DNA of 64,000 bases from Ulvibacter antarcticus. Lineage in GTDB: Bacteria > Bacteroidota > Bacteroidia > Flavobacteriales > Flavobacteriaceae. The notes under the pieces are model-generated. The model saw only the letters and a list, made by a program, of their open reading frames with translations, was not told where the DNA came from and made no database searches. Made by a program: the position numbers and the translations under genes. The stretch spans positions 682,001 through 746,000 of the forward strand of contig NZ_REFC01000011.1 of assembly GCF_003688405.1 (NCBI RefSeq). Reading direction: 5' to 3'. Of this stretch, positions 1 to 8,548 are shown in pieces (the stretch's first letter is position 1; the number at the start of each line of letters is the position of its first letter).

Positions 1-3000
1 AAAATAAAATAGGAACAACGATTAAAGTTAAGAAAGTAGCAATAAAAAGTCCATATATAACTGTCCAAGCTAAAGGTCCCCAAAATATTACGTTATCACC
101 TCCCATGTATATTTTCGGATCAAACTCACTAAATAATGAGAAGAAATCTATATTTAGACCTATAGCAAGCGGTATTAACCCAAGAATAGTAGTGATGGCA
201 GTCAATATAACAGGACGTAACCTTGCCTTTCCAGCTTTTATAATACTACTTAGCAAATCTTCTTTGTTTAGATATTCAGAATCATCCATATCTAATTCAT
301 TTTTCTTCCTGTCTATTAAAAGTTGTGCATAATCTAATAGTACTACTCCATTATTAACTACAATTCCTGCTAAGGAGATAATTCCCATCATGGTCATCAT
401 TATCACAAATGGAGCTCCCGTTATCACAATCCCTCCAAACACTCCAATAAAGCTAAGAAATATGGCAATCATGATTATCGTAGGCTTGGAAATTGAATTA
501 AATTGGAAAATTAAGATTAAAAAAATCAGTCCGAGGCCACTAAAAAATGCTCCCATTAAAAACGTCATTTGTTTGTTTTGTTCTTCAATCTGGCCCGTAA
601 AATCAATTTTTATATTCTCTGGTAATCCTTCAAAATTGCGCATTTCATTTTGCACTTGACTTACGACTGCACCTGCATCAGTATAGCCTGGAGCTAATGC
701 TGAGTAAACCGTTACAACACGACGGGTGTCTCTATGTTTTATTGCACTAAATCCAGAAGTATTGCTTTTAGAAGCGACAGAAGAAATAGGTATTTCACGC
801 ATTTCACCTGAATTTGTTCTAAACGTCAAATTCTGATTAAAAAGAGCGCTATAATTATACCTGCTGTCCTTATTAAATCGAATATAAATATCATAATCTT
901 CTCCAGCGTCTTTAAATATACCGGCTTTAGTTCCAAAAATAGAATTACGTAATTGTTGTCCAACCTGCCCAGCACTAACGCCTAGTTCTCCTGCTTTTTC
1001 TCTGTCTACCGTAACTTGCATGGCCGGTTTGTCTTTATTAACATCTATTTTAAGCTCATCGATTGCGGCAATATTTTTACTATTGATAAAATCCCGCATT
1101 TTTTCTGCGGTTAATATTAATTCATTGTAATCATCGCCTTCTAATTCAATATTTATTGGGGCTCCACTTGGGGGGCCATTTTGATCTTTCTCAACCGAAA
1201 TCAATACTCCAGGATATATACCAACTAAAGCTTCTTGTACCTTTTGCCGCAAATGCTCACTATCTTCTCCTCTTCTAAATTTATATTCGCGCATTGAAGC
1301 AGTGATCTTTCCTTTATGAGGCATCTCAGCTGCAGAACCACCGTCGGTTTGGGGATTTCCAGCTCCTTCACCTACTTGAGAAACAGCACTTTCAACTAAA
1401 AAATTATAGTCTCCATCTCTATACTGCTCTCCATTTATTACTTTATATACTTTTTCTTCAATTTCGTTAGTAATAGCATTAGTTTTATCTATATCCGTCC
1501 CTTGCGGATACTCGATATAGACAATTATTTGATTGGGCTTATTGTCCGGAAAGAACTCAACCTTTGTTCTCTGTGTTGCGAGAGAAGCTCCAAAGGTTAT
1601 AAACGCAACAATTAGTAAAAGAAATGTTCCGCCAATAACTATATAAGGGCGCTTCTTTTTAAATGCTGTAGTTAAATTACGTTCGTACCAATTTTCTAAT
1701 TTGACTAAAGATTTTTTCTGAAATCTATTAGCCATTTTACGTATTATTAATCTATATACCCATAGCATTATGGCTGTAAAAATCATTAATGTTCCCAGAG
1801 CACGATACTCGCCACCAAATAACATAATGAGTATCCCAATTCCTCCAACAATGGTTGTAACTTTTATAATTTGATTAACCGGCATATCTTTATCTTCGGT
1901 AGTCATAAATTGAGAAACTAATACCGAATTAAAGAAAATGGCAACAATAAGTGAAGATCCTAATACTACGGATAATGTAATGGGAAAGTAAATCATAAAC
2001 TGGCCCATTAGTCCAGGCCATAATCCCAAAGGAACAAAGGCCGCAACTGTGGTAGCTGTAGATATAATAATTGGAAATGCAATTTCACCAATTCCTTTCT
2101 TGGCTGCTTCAATACGGCTCATCCCTTCTTCGTCCATAAGCCTGTATACGTTTTCGACTACTACAATACCATTATCTACAAGCATTCCAAGACCCATAAT
2201 TAGCCCAAAGAGTATCATAGTATTCATAGTATAGCCCAATTGGTTTAAAATCATTAAAGACATAAACATGGACATAGGAATAGCAAAACCTACAAATAAT
2301 GCATTTCTAAATCCTAAAAAGAACATTAAAACTGTTACAACCAAAATAATTCCAAAGATGATATTATTGACAAGATCATCTACTTGACCTATTGTTTTTG
2401 ATGATTGATCATTTGTGATAGTAACATTTAGATTGGGTGGAAAGACATTTTCTTTGGCATTTTTCACAATCAATTCGATCTGATCTGCTGCTGCAACCAT
2501 GTTTTTTCCTGAACGTTTTTTTACATCGAGCATTACCACACGATCACCAAATTCTCTCGCAAAAGTGGTACGATCTTTTTCTTTGAAAGAAACGTTAGCA
2601 ATATCTTTTAGATATACGATATTTCCGTTTTCAGATTTAACAACAAAATCATTTAAATCTGAAGGCGTATCAATTTCGCCAATAATACGAATGGTTCGTC
2701 TTTGTCCACTTGCAATAAAATTTCCTGCAGACATAGTCATATTACCATTACTAATGGCACTGCTTATATCTTGAAAACTAACAGAAGACGCCATCATTTT
2801 ATAGATATCTACCGCAACTTCTACTTCCTTTTCTTGCGCACCTCTTATATCTACTTTTTTAATTTCGGCAAGATCTTCAATGTCATCTTGTAAATATTCT
2901 CCAAATTCTTTTAGCTTTTCTACCGTATAATCTCCGGATATATTAATATTTAAAATGGGCATTTCTTCAGACATGCTCAGCTCGAAAATATTTGGTTCAA

Positions 3001-3418
3001 CTTTGGCATTATTAAAAGTTGGCCAATCTTCCCCAGAGGTTTCAGAATCTATTTCATCTTTTACTTTTTGCAATGCAAGTTCAACAGAGATACCTTCATC
3101 AAACTCAATAACAATCATAGAATAATCTTCTTGAGAGGTTGATGTAATTTCTACAACATTGCTCACTGTCTTCAATTTATCCTCAAGAGGATTTGTGATC
3201 AACTTCTCAATATCTTCAGCAGTATTTCCAGGGAACAAAGCGCTTACGTAAATCTTGGTTTCTCGTATTTCGGGAAAACTTTCTCTAGGCATACTAAAAT
3301 AAGAGGAAATCCCATAAAATAATATTAACGACATTATAACATAGATCGTTGTCTTATTATTTATCGCCCACGATGAGAGTTTGAATTCTTTCTCAGTGTT
3401 TTTTTTCTTTTTCTCCAT
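1..3418 (-). CDS. RND-family multidrug efflux permease (AcrB-like), C-terminus cut by window edge
   Basis: Inner-membrane proton-driven pump of a tripartite efflux complex. My reading of the minus strand from the ATG at 3418 gives an uninterrupted protein of about 1139 residues whose last visible residues form the final membrane helix, so only a short tail is missing. The N-terminus is a lysine-rich stretch followed by the first helix and the periplasmic start PRESFPEI, typical of the HAE1 group. The helix-4 proton-relay motif reads MLVDNGIVVVEN: one Asp is followed by Asn, where E. coli AcrB has two Asp; the single-Asp form occurs in other RND groups. The gene follows the adaptor gene by 10 bases in the same operon as the TolC and TetR genes. 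The substrate cannot be read from sequence. Family call is very secure. Confidence 0.93.
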   Translation of the reverse strand, partial: MEKKKKNTEKEFKLSSWAINNKTTIYVIMSLILFYGISSYFSMPRESFPEIRETKIYVSALFPGNTAEDIEKLITNPLEDKLKTVSNVVEITSTSQEDYSMIVIEFDEGISVELALQKVKDEIDSETSGEDWPTFNNAKVEPNIFELSMSEEMPILNINISGDYTVEKLKEFGEYLQDDIEDLAEIKKVDIRGAQEKEVEVAVDIYKMMASSVSFQDISSAISNGNMTMSAGNFIASGQRRTIRIIGEIDTPSDLNDFVVKSENGNIVYLKDIANVSFKEKDRTTFAREFGDRVVMLDVKKRSGKNMVAAADQIELIVKNAKENVFPPNLNVTITNDQSSKTIGQVDDLVNNIIFGIILVVTVLMFFLGFRNALFVGFAIPMSMFMSLMILNQLGYTMNTMILFGLIMGLGMLVDNGIVVVENVYRLMDEEGMSRIEAAKKGIGEIAFPIIISTATTVAAFVPLGLWPGLMGQFMIYFPITLSVVLGSSLIVAIFFNSVLVSQFMTTEDKDMPVNQIIKVTTIVGGIGILIMLFGGEYRALGTLMIFTAIMLWVYRLIIRKMANRFQKKSLVKLENWYERNLTTAFKKKRPYIVIGGTFLLLIVAFITFGASLATQRTKVEFFPDNKPNQIIVYIEYPQGTDIDKTNAITNEIEEKVYKVINGEQYRDGDYNFLVESAVSQVGEGAGNPQTDGGSAAEMPHKGKITASMREYKFRRGEDSEHLRQKVQEALVGIYPGVLISVEKDQNGPPSGAPINIELEGDDYNELILTAEKMRDFINSKNIAAIDELKIDVNKDKPAMQVTVDREKAGELGVSAGQVGQQLRNSIFGTKAGIFKDAGEDYDIYIRFNKDSRYNYSALFNQNLTFRTNSGEMREIPISSVASKSNTSGFSAIKHRDTRRVVTVYSALAPGYTDAGAVVSQVQNEMRNFEGLPENIKIDFTGQIEEQNKQMTFLMGAFFSGLGLIFLILIFQFNSISKPTIIMIAIFLSFIGVFGGIVITGAPFVIMMTMMGIISLAGIVVNNGVVLLDYAQLLIDRKKNELDMDDSEYLNKEDLLSSIIKAGKARLRPVILTAITTILGLIPLAIGLNIDFFSLFSEFDPKIYMGGDNVIFWGPLAWTVIYGLFIATFLTLIVVPILF

Positions 3419-3428
3419 GTTCGTGGGA

Positions 3429-4595
3429 TTAATAATTGATAATTTTTACTGTCTGACCATCTTTTACACTACGAGCACCTTCTACAATAATTTCATCACC
3501 GTTTTTTAACCCTTCTAAAACCTCAATAACATCGCCTTGAGTTTTACCAGTTTTAATAATTACTTGGGTTGCAATGGCTTTATTATCATTTTTTTCTTGA
3601 AGAACATAGATATATTGTTCTCCTTCTGCGTTTTCAGAAATAATACTTTGTGGAATTAAAAGGGCTTTCTCACTTGTGTAATCATTAATTTTTAGTCGAG
3701 CAGTTAAATTAGGTTTGATAGCTCCATCTTTATTAGGTACCGCAATTTCAATTTTAAATGTCCTATTATCTGGATTAATAAAGTCTCCCGTTTGTCTAAT
3801 TTTTGCGTCAATTTCTCTGCCTAATACTGGAAAATTTACTTTAACATCTTTACCCACTACTACATCATTTAAATATGTTTCTGGAACATCAGTTTCAATA
3901 TACATATCGCTTAAATTAACAATACGAAACAATTCTGTTTGTCCAGGAGATACCACGCTACCTTGCTCAGTAATTATATTGTCGATAGTTCCAGAGAAAG
4001 GAGCTTTGACACTCGATTTTCCTAACTGACTTTGCATTTGGCTAACAGCTTTTTGCTGACCTTCATAATTAGATTTCGCCTGTAGATATTGAATTTCACT
4101 TCCAATTTTTTGATCCCACAATCTTTCTTGTCGCTCAAATGTTGTTTTGGCAAGATCCTCCTGTATTTGTAATTGAGCCACTTGCTGTCCCATTCCACCA
4201 TCATCAATAGTTCCTAATAATTGTCCTTTAGTAACTTTTTGCCCTTTTTTTACATACACGCGATTTAAAATACCGCCCATTTCTGGGGTAATTACTATGT
4301 TCTGTTTGGTTTCTACACTTCCTTGTAGTTCAACAAAATGGTTAAATGATTCTGCTTTTGCAGTAAATGTTGTAATTAAAGGTATTTTCTTTTCAGGATT
4401 TAACTCGTGAAGTTTTTCGTCGAGAAGTTTAATTTTATCGTGTATTTCTTGTTGCTGAGTAACAATTTCATCTCTTTTTTTCTGAATTGTCTCCACATCA
4501 TTTGTGGCGATTACGCTTTCAATGGTGTTTTTTTCTTCGTTTCCACAAGAAGTGAAAAATAAGGCTGCTATAATTAAAGTTAGAATGTTTTTCAT
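3429..4595 (-). CDS. RND efflux periplasmic adaptor (membrane fusion lipoprotein)
   Basis: HlyD/AcrA-type adaptor of 388 residues that bridges the inner-membrane pump to the outer-membrane channel. The start is a lipoprotein signal with Cys17 in FFTSC, so the mature protein should be lipid-anchored. Residues about 30-65 are charged and heptad-like and probably coiled; the barrel-sandwich start (VYVKKGQKVTKGQLLGTID) sits near residues 110-130, followed by the helical hairpin rich in Gln and Glu, and then the second lipoyl half with APFSGTIDNI. The C-terminal part matches the beta-barrel and membrane-proximal domains. It lies between the TolC gene and the pump gene, all on the minus strand, with 97 bases separating it from TolC and no terminator seen there. 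Secure family call. Confidence 0.93.
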   Translation of the reverse strand: MKNILTLIIAALFFTSCGNEEKNTIESVIATNDVETIQKKRDEIVTQQQEIHDKIKLLDEKLHELNPEKKIPLITTFTAKAESFNHFVELQGSVETKQNIVITPEMGGILNRVYVKKGQKVTKGQLLGTIDDGGMGQQVAQLQIQEDLAKTTFERQERLWDQKIGSEIQYLQAKSNYEGQQKAVSQMQSQLGKSSVKAPFSGTIDNIITEQGSVVSPGQTELFRIVNLSDMYIETDVPETYLNDVVVGKDVKVNFPVLGREIDAKIRQTGDFINPDNRTFKIEIAVPNKDGAIKPNLTARLKINDYTSEKALLIPQSIISENAEGEQYIYVLQEKNDNKAIATQVIIKTGKTQGDVIEVLEGLKNGDEIIVEGARSVKDGQTVKIINY

Positions 4596-4692
4596 ATTAA
4601 TTCTCCTGATTGGCAGGTGTCATTTGGTTAAACTTTTTTTCCTTTTTATTGTATTTGGAAGTATCCTATTAAACTAAGCTCCAATCCTTAAT

Positions 4693-6072
4693 TTAATATC
4701 TCCCTTTTATTTCATCCGAACTAATTCTCAGTTCCGGAGTATTCAAAATGGTTTCAATCTCGGCTTTGGAATTAATTAAATTCACCATAGACTGAATGTA
4801 TTGTTGCTGTGCATTATATAATTGCGTCTGTGCCTGTCTCAAATCGAAACTGGTAGACAAACCTTCCGTAAATTTTATTTGGTTTTTGTTTTCAATTCGT
4901 TCGGCTAGACCAATGTTCTTCTTAGCATTTTCATAGTTCTCTAGAGAGAATTGATAGTTGCTCTTTGCAGTATTTAGCTCAAGCTTTATATTCTGCTTAG
5001 TTTCTTCCAATTGAGTTTCGGCCTGATCTAAAGCTATTTTAGTCCTCTGTGTAGCAGCACTTCGCATGCCACTACTAAAAATTGGAACATTGAGACTAAC
5101 GCCTAATATCGAAGACTGATACCACTTTTGATCACCATTGAAAAATGAAAAATCCTCACTATTTGCTGAGGTTCCATAATTAACGAAAGCAGACAAACGC
5201 GGCATTGCTTTACTTTTTTCGAACTGCATTTCCAAATCTCGTTGTTCCGTTAAATTCTGTGCGATCTTGTAATCTACGTTTTTCTCAACATTCAAGGACG
5301 TATCCAATAACTCCAGACTGATATTTGAACTTGCAAGATCTTCCAGTTTGTCTTCAAAAATCACTGAAGTGTCAACATCCAAACCTAGTGCTACATTAAA
5401 CATCTGCCTTGCAATAATGGTAGTACGGCGCGCATTACTAAGTTGAGTCTCAACATCCAGTAAGGTGATCTCCAACTGTTCTACACTTTCTTCTTCTGTT
5501 AATCCGTTCTCGAAAATCTTTCGGGTTTCGTATAGATTTTTATCTAAGTTCTCCTTATTTTTCTCAAATATTGATATTAGTTCTTCGGAAAGGATTACAC
5601 TTCCGTAGGCATTAATAACCCCCTTTCTAACTTCCAGATTTGTTTTTTCGTTAATGTTTTCTGAATATCTTAGAAACGATTTTGAAGCTTTCAGACCTAC
5701 GAGGTAGCTTCCATCAAAAATCAACTGATCTAAGGTTGCCACGGCTGAAGCATTTTGCTTAGTACCAAAGGTAATAGGTACAAATGTTCCAGGTTCCCCT
5801 CCTGCAATTTCTCCGGGTAATAAGGTGACCGGTTGTTTAAGATTATTGTTATAGGAAACATTACCACTTATTTGTGGTAGTCCCGTTGCTGTGGTTTCCC
5901 ACTTTTGTTTCAGAGCTTTCGCAATATCACGTCTGGCATTGATAGCTGTATAATTGCTATCGATGGCAAAAGTGATTGCTTCTTCTAAATCAAAACTATA
6001 TGTTTCATTTTGCTGTGCAAAACCGAGGTTCGACAGCAAGATAAAACTGAAAATAATACACTTTTTAAGCAT
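4693..6072 (-). CDS. TolC-family outer-membrane efflux channel
   Basis: Outer-membrane factor of 459 residues with a signal peptide of about 19 residues ending FAQ. The body has the two repeated helical halves usual in TolC proteins: long Glu/Gln/Lys-rich helices (for example the stretch with AETQLEETKQNIKLELNTA) and a QRxxLxxAQ-like end segment (LRQAQTQLYNAQQQYIQSM). It completes the tripartite pump with the two genes downstream. Its start lies three bases beyond the stop of the upstream TetR gene, so the two are co-transcribed. Length and repeat pattern fit the family; the exported compound is unknown. Confidence 0.93.
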   Translation of the reverse strand: MLKKCIIFSFILLSNLGFAQQNETYSFDLEEAITFAIDSNYTAINARRDIAKALKQKWETTATGLPQISGNVSYNNNLKQPVTLLPGEIAGGEPGTFVPITFGTKQNASAVATLDQLIFDGSYLVGLKASKSFLRYSENINEKTNLEVRKGVINAYGSVILSEELISIFEKNKENLDKNLYETRKIFENGLTEEESVEQLEITLLDVETQLSNARRTTIIARQMFNVALGLDVDTSVIFEDKLEDLASSNISLELLDTSLNVEKNVDYKIAQNLTEQRDLEMQFEKSKAMPRLSAFVNYGTSANSEDFSFFNGDQKWYQSSILGVSLNVPIFSSGMRSAATQRTKIALDQAETQLEETKQNIKLELNTAKSNYQFSLENYENAKKNIGLAERIENKNQIKFTEGLSTSFDLRQAQTQLYNAQQQYIQSMVNLINSKAEIETILNTPELRISSDEIKGRY

Positions 6073-6075
6073 TGG

Positions 6076-6675
6076 TTAATCGTTGTTTATAAATTTGTTT
6101 AGTGTTTGTAATCCCTCTTTTGTTACAATTCCCCTTAAATGATATTCCAGATAATTTTCCATTAACTGGGCTTTGGGGAATTTATCACTCGGAAAAAGTG
6201 AATCGTCTTTTAAATTTATAACCCCCATAAAATAGAGGCGCGATATAAAATTTACATCCAGGTTATCTCGGTAAAGTCCCTGTTTTACTCCTCTTGTAAG
6301 GTTTTTCAAGGTGCAATCTTGCATTTTGTCGAACTGCCTCGATTTTAATTTTTCAAAAATTTCCGGATAGTATTTTTGCAATTGATATTGAGGAGATGAT
6401 TTTTCGTCTTTCAGCTGAATCATAGCGAACTTCTTTATTTCATAGAGCTCTTCAATGGGGTTCTTATCTAGTGCACAAATACAATCAATTCCATGAACTA
6501 TGGTATCTAAAATAGATGTAGTAGCTTCACTAACAAGTTCTGTTTTGTTCTTATAATGAGCGTAAATGGTCTTTTTCGATATTCCCAGTTCGTTGGCAAT
6601 GTCGTCCATTGTAACGCTTTTAAAACCTAGGTTTATAAAGAGTTCCGCAGCTTTCTGAATTATTTTATCTCTCAT
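6076..6675 (-). CDS. TetR/AcrR-family repressor of the efflux operon
   Basis: One-component regulator of 199 residues. The N-terminal helix-turn-helix is clear at residues 22-41 (TMDDIANELGISKKTIYAHY) and the ligand-binding domain follows. An open frame continues upstream to a TTG at 6714, but that codon lies inside the -33 promoter element, so I use the ATG at 6675, which also gives the usual short TetR N-terminus. It is the first gene of the efflux operon and lies 3 bases before tolC. An inverted repeat over its own promoter suggests self-repression relieved by a pump substrate. That last point is inference from layout; the family call is seen directly. Confidence 0.92.
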   Translation of the reverse strand: MRDKIIQKAAELFINLGFKSVTMDDIANELGISKKTIYAHYKNKTELVSEATTSILDTIVHGIDCICALDKNPIEELYEIKKFAMIQLKDEKSSPQYQLQKYYPEIFEKLKSRQFDKMQDCTLKNLTRGVKQGLYRDNLDVNFISRLYFMGVINLKDDSLFPSDKFPKAQLMENYLEYHLRGIVTKEGLQTLNKFINND

Positions 6676-6684
6676 ATTAGTCGG

Positions 6685-6714
6685 CAAATGTACAATAGGA
6701 AACTTAAAAAACAA
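6685..6714 (-). promoter_or_regulatory. Bacteroidota-type promoter of the tetR-efflux operon
   Basis: On the minus strand TTG (6712-6714) is followed after 19 bases by TACATTTG (6685-6692), an exact match to TTG-N17-23-TAnnTTTG. Transcription should begin a few bases before the ATG at 6675, which excludes the upstream TTG as a start codon. Confidence 0.7.
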
Positions 6715-6725
6715 TAAAAGTTTCC
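6698..6725. promoter_or_regulatory. Candidate TetR operator (inverted repeat)
   Basis: GGAAACTT (6698-6705) and AAGTTTCC (6718-6725) form a perfect 8-bp inverted repeat separated by 12 bases. It covers the spacer and the -33 element of the operon promoter, where a bound TetR dimer would block RNA polymerase. The binding itself is inferred. Confidence 0.55.
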
Positions 6726-6800
6726 AAAGTTTTATGCTTTTCTTAACATTCGTCGCTTTTGGTATTCAAAATATCTACCGAATTTTTACAATTAAGAGGC

Positions 6801-6829
6801 TTTCAATTGTATTTCTTGTGTTATTTTTG
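6801..6829 (+). promoter_or_regulatory. Probable promoter of the polyprenyl synthase gene
   Basis: TTTC (6801-6804), 17 bases, then TATTTTTG (6822-6829). The -7 element matches TAnnTTTG exactly and the -33 element is weak. It lies downstream of the longest open start at 6759 and so supports the ATG at 6846. Confidence 0.5.
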
Positions 6830-6845
6830 CAGCAAATTTTCCCGA

Positions 6846-7820
6846 ATGATTCCATTAGAAAAATATAGTGAAGCATTATCACAGAAACTAGCAGCTACTG
6901 TTTCCGTGAAGGAACCTGAACAATTATATGGCCCTGTGTCGTATATAGTGTCGTTGGGAGGAAAACGCTTACGACCAATACTTACACTAATGAGCTGCGA
7001 TTTTTTTAGCGGATCCTACGAAAAAGCTATGGATGCGGCAATCGCAGTAGAATTGTTTCATAATTTTTCATTGATTCACGACGATATAATGGATAATGCA
7101 CCATTAAGAAGAGGCCAAGAGACCGTGCATGAAAAATGGGATATAAATACGGGTATATTGTCTGGCGATGCCATGTTAATTCTTGCATACCAACTATTTG
7201 AAAATTATGAACCTGCTTTGTTTAGGGATTTGGCAAAGTTGTTTAGTAAAACTGCTTTACAGGTTTGCGAAGGGCAACAATACGATGTGGATTTCGAAAC
7301 ACGGGATGATGTAACCTTGCCAGAGTATATTAAAATGATTGACTATAAAACGGCCGTTCTTATTGGAGCCGCTATGAAAATGGGTGCAATCGTTGCAGGT
7401 GCTTCGGAAAGCTGTACAGAGCACATTTATGATTTCGGACGCTATTTAGGAATAGCTTTTCAATTGCAGGACGATTATTTGGATGCCTTCGGAAATCCTG
7501 AGAACTTCGGAAAACAAGTAGGTGGCGATATTATTGCCAACAAGAAAACCTTCCTTTATTTAACTGCATTTCAAAACGGAAGTAAAAAACAAGCCGATGA
7601 ATTGGTGAATTTGTTCAGCATTGAACCTAAGGACCCTTCAGATAAAATTGAAACCGTGAAACGTATCTTTCAAACTTCGGGAGCTTCCGAAGCTACCAAA
7701 AAAGAAATTATTCACTACACCGAAAAGGCAAATCAAGTACTCGAAAAGATCGATATTTCTTCAGAAAATAAAGAAGCACTGCGTGAATTTGGGAAATCAC
7801 TAATGGCAAGAACAGTGTAA
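6846..7820 (+). CDS. Polyprenyl diphosphate synthase (trans-isoprenyl chain elongation)
   Basis: Makes a long all-trans prenyl diphosphate from isopentenyl diphosphate, the precursor of the menaquinone side chain. The 324-residue protein has GGKRLRP near residue 40, the first Asp-rich motif HDDIMD at residues 78-83 and the second, LQDDYLD, at 207-213; all magnesium-binding Asp residues are intact. The frame is open upstream to 6759, but the promoter at 6801-6829 and homologous starts favour the ATG at 6846. Chain length cannot be read with certainty; a long-chain (heptaprenyl to octaprenyl or geranylgeranyl) product is possible. It is convergent with the next gene, with a heptamer repeat array between them. 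Confidence 0.93.
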   Translation: MIPLEKYSEALSQKLAATVSVKEPEQLYGPVSYIVSLGGKRLRPILTLMSCDFFSGSYEKAMDAAIAVELFHNFSLIHDDIMDNAPLRRGQETVHEKWDINTGILSGDAMLILAYQLFENYEPALFRDLAKLFSKTALQVCEGQQYDVDFETRDDVTLPEYIKMIDYKTAVLIGAAMKMGAIVAGASESCTEHIYDFGRYLGIAFQLQDDYLDAFGNPENFGKQVGGDIIANKKTFLYLTAFQNGSKKQADELVNLFSIEPKDPSDKIETVKRIFQTSGASEATKKEIIHYTEKANQVLEKIDISSENKEALREFGKSLMARTV

Positions 7821-7870
7821 AAGAAATTAATATCTAATAGTTAAGCATTTCTTCTTCAATACTTAATTTT

Positions 7871-7905
7871 ACTGTAAACTGTAAACTGTAAACTGTAAAC
7901 TGTAA
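7871..7905. repeat. Tandem heptamer ACTGTAA, five exact copies
   Basis: Five perfect head-to-tail copies of ACTGTAA fill 7871-7905 between two convergent stop codons (7820 on plus, 7907 on minus). The array ends two bases from the minus-strand stop. Copy number is likely to vary between strains, which is inference. Confidence 0.9.
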
Positions 7906-7906
7906 A

Positions 7907-8437
7907 CTAAAAATATACCCTCACAAACGGAACATAGGCGTTCGCATAGACGCTTTTCACCGAATCGTACAGAAGGTCGTACCTAAGTCCGATTGTGAAA
8001 TTTCCTTGTCGGTAGCCGACACCCACAAAAAGCGCTGGATACCAATAATCGTCATTGGGGCGTTCCAGGAAACCTTCATAGGCTCGGGAAACATGGAGTT
8101 CTTCAAATTCGGCGGACACCTGCAGCTGTGGAATTATATTGTAGAGTCCCAATATGCTACCTCCTAATATCGTAGAACTATAGAGATTTTTCTGAGAATT
8201 ATAGGTACCGCTCAAGCCAACCCCAAGCGCGAATTGGTCGTTAAAGTCATAAATAGCACTAGGTGCCAAAGTCCCACTAAAAAATCCATCCCCGAAACTG
8301 AGTCCGATGCCACCGCCAAAATGAACATTCGACCAAAACAAAGATCTATCTTCCTGAGCATAGAGAGTAGTTGTACAAAGTAACAACAGAATAAACATCG
8401 TATTTTGTTTCAAATAATCGACAAAGAGGTTATTCAT
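7907..8437 (-). CDS. Small outer-membrane beta-barrel protein beside sucA
   Basis: A 176-residue exported protein of unknown role. It has a hydrophobic signal segment ending LYAQ (about residues 14-27) and then alternating aromatic and small residues in Gly-rich strands (GGGIGLSFGDGFF, GVGYRQGNFTIGLRYDLLYD), ending in a C-terminal Phe after Y, as outer-membrane barrels do. A second ATG at residue 14 would give a shorter signal peptide, so the exact start is open. It is divergent from sucA with 111 bases between. Homologues next to sucA in this family are sometimes labelled alpha-ketoglutarate decarboxylase; nothing in the sequence supports an enzyme. Confidence 0.72.
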   Translation of the reverse strand: MNNLFVDYLKQNTMFILLLLCTTTLYAQEDRSLFWSNVHFGGGIGLSFGDGFFSGTLAPSAIYDFNDQFALGVGLSGTYNSQKNLYSSTILGGSILGLYNIIPQLQVSAEFEELHVSRAYEGFLERPNDDYWYPALFVGVGYRQGNFTIGLRYDLLYDSVKSVYANAYVPFVRVYF

Positions 8438-8505
8438 TAGGAATTATTTAAGAGTATTGCCCTATAAATATATAAAATCGACGAATGTAGTTTATGGATT
8501 TGTTG

Positions 8506-8513
8506 TATTTTTG
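8506..8513 (+). promoter_or_regulatory. Possible -7 element for sucA
   Basis: TATTTTTG at 8506-8513 matches TAnnTTTG and lies 35 bases before the sucA start, but no TTG is found 17-23 bases upstream. Weak call. Confidence 0.3.
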
Positions 8514-8548
8514 TTGCGTTTTATAAAATACACTCTTATTTTCCTCCT

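Noticed and set aside
105-659. Plus-strand open frames inside the RND pump region
   Set aside because: They are antisense to a continuous, strongly conserved RND protein on the minus strand and look like nothing known.
6675-6714. TTG at 6714 as start of the TetR regulator
   Set aside because: It lies within the -33 element of the promoter, so it would not be transcribed as a start codon.
7871-7905. Heptamer array as a CRISPR
   Set aside because: Units are seven bases with no spacers; no cas gene is present in the window.
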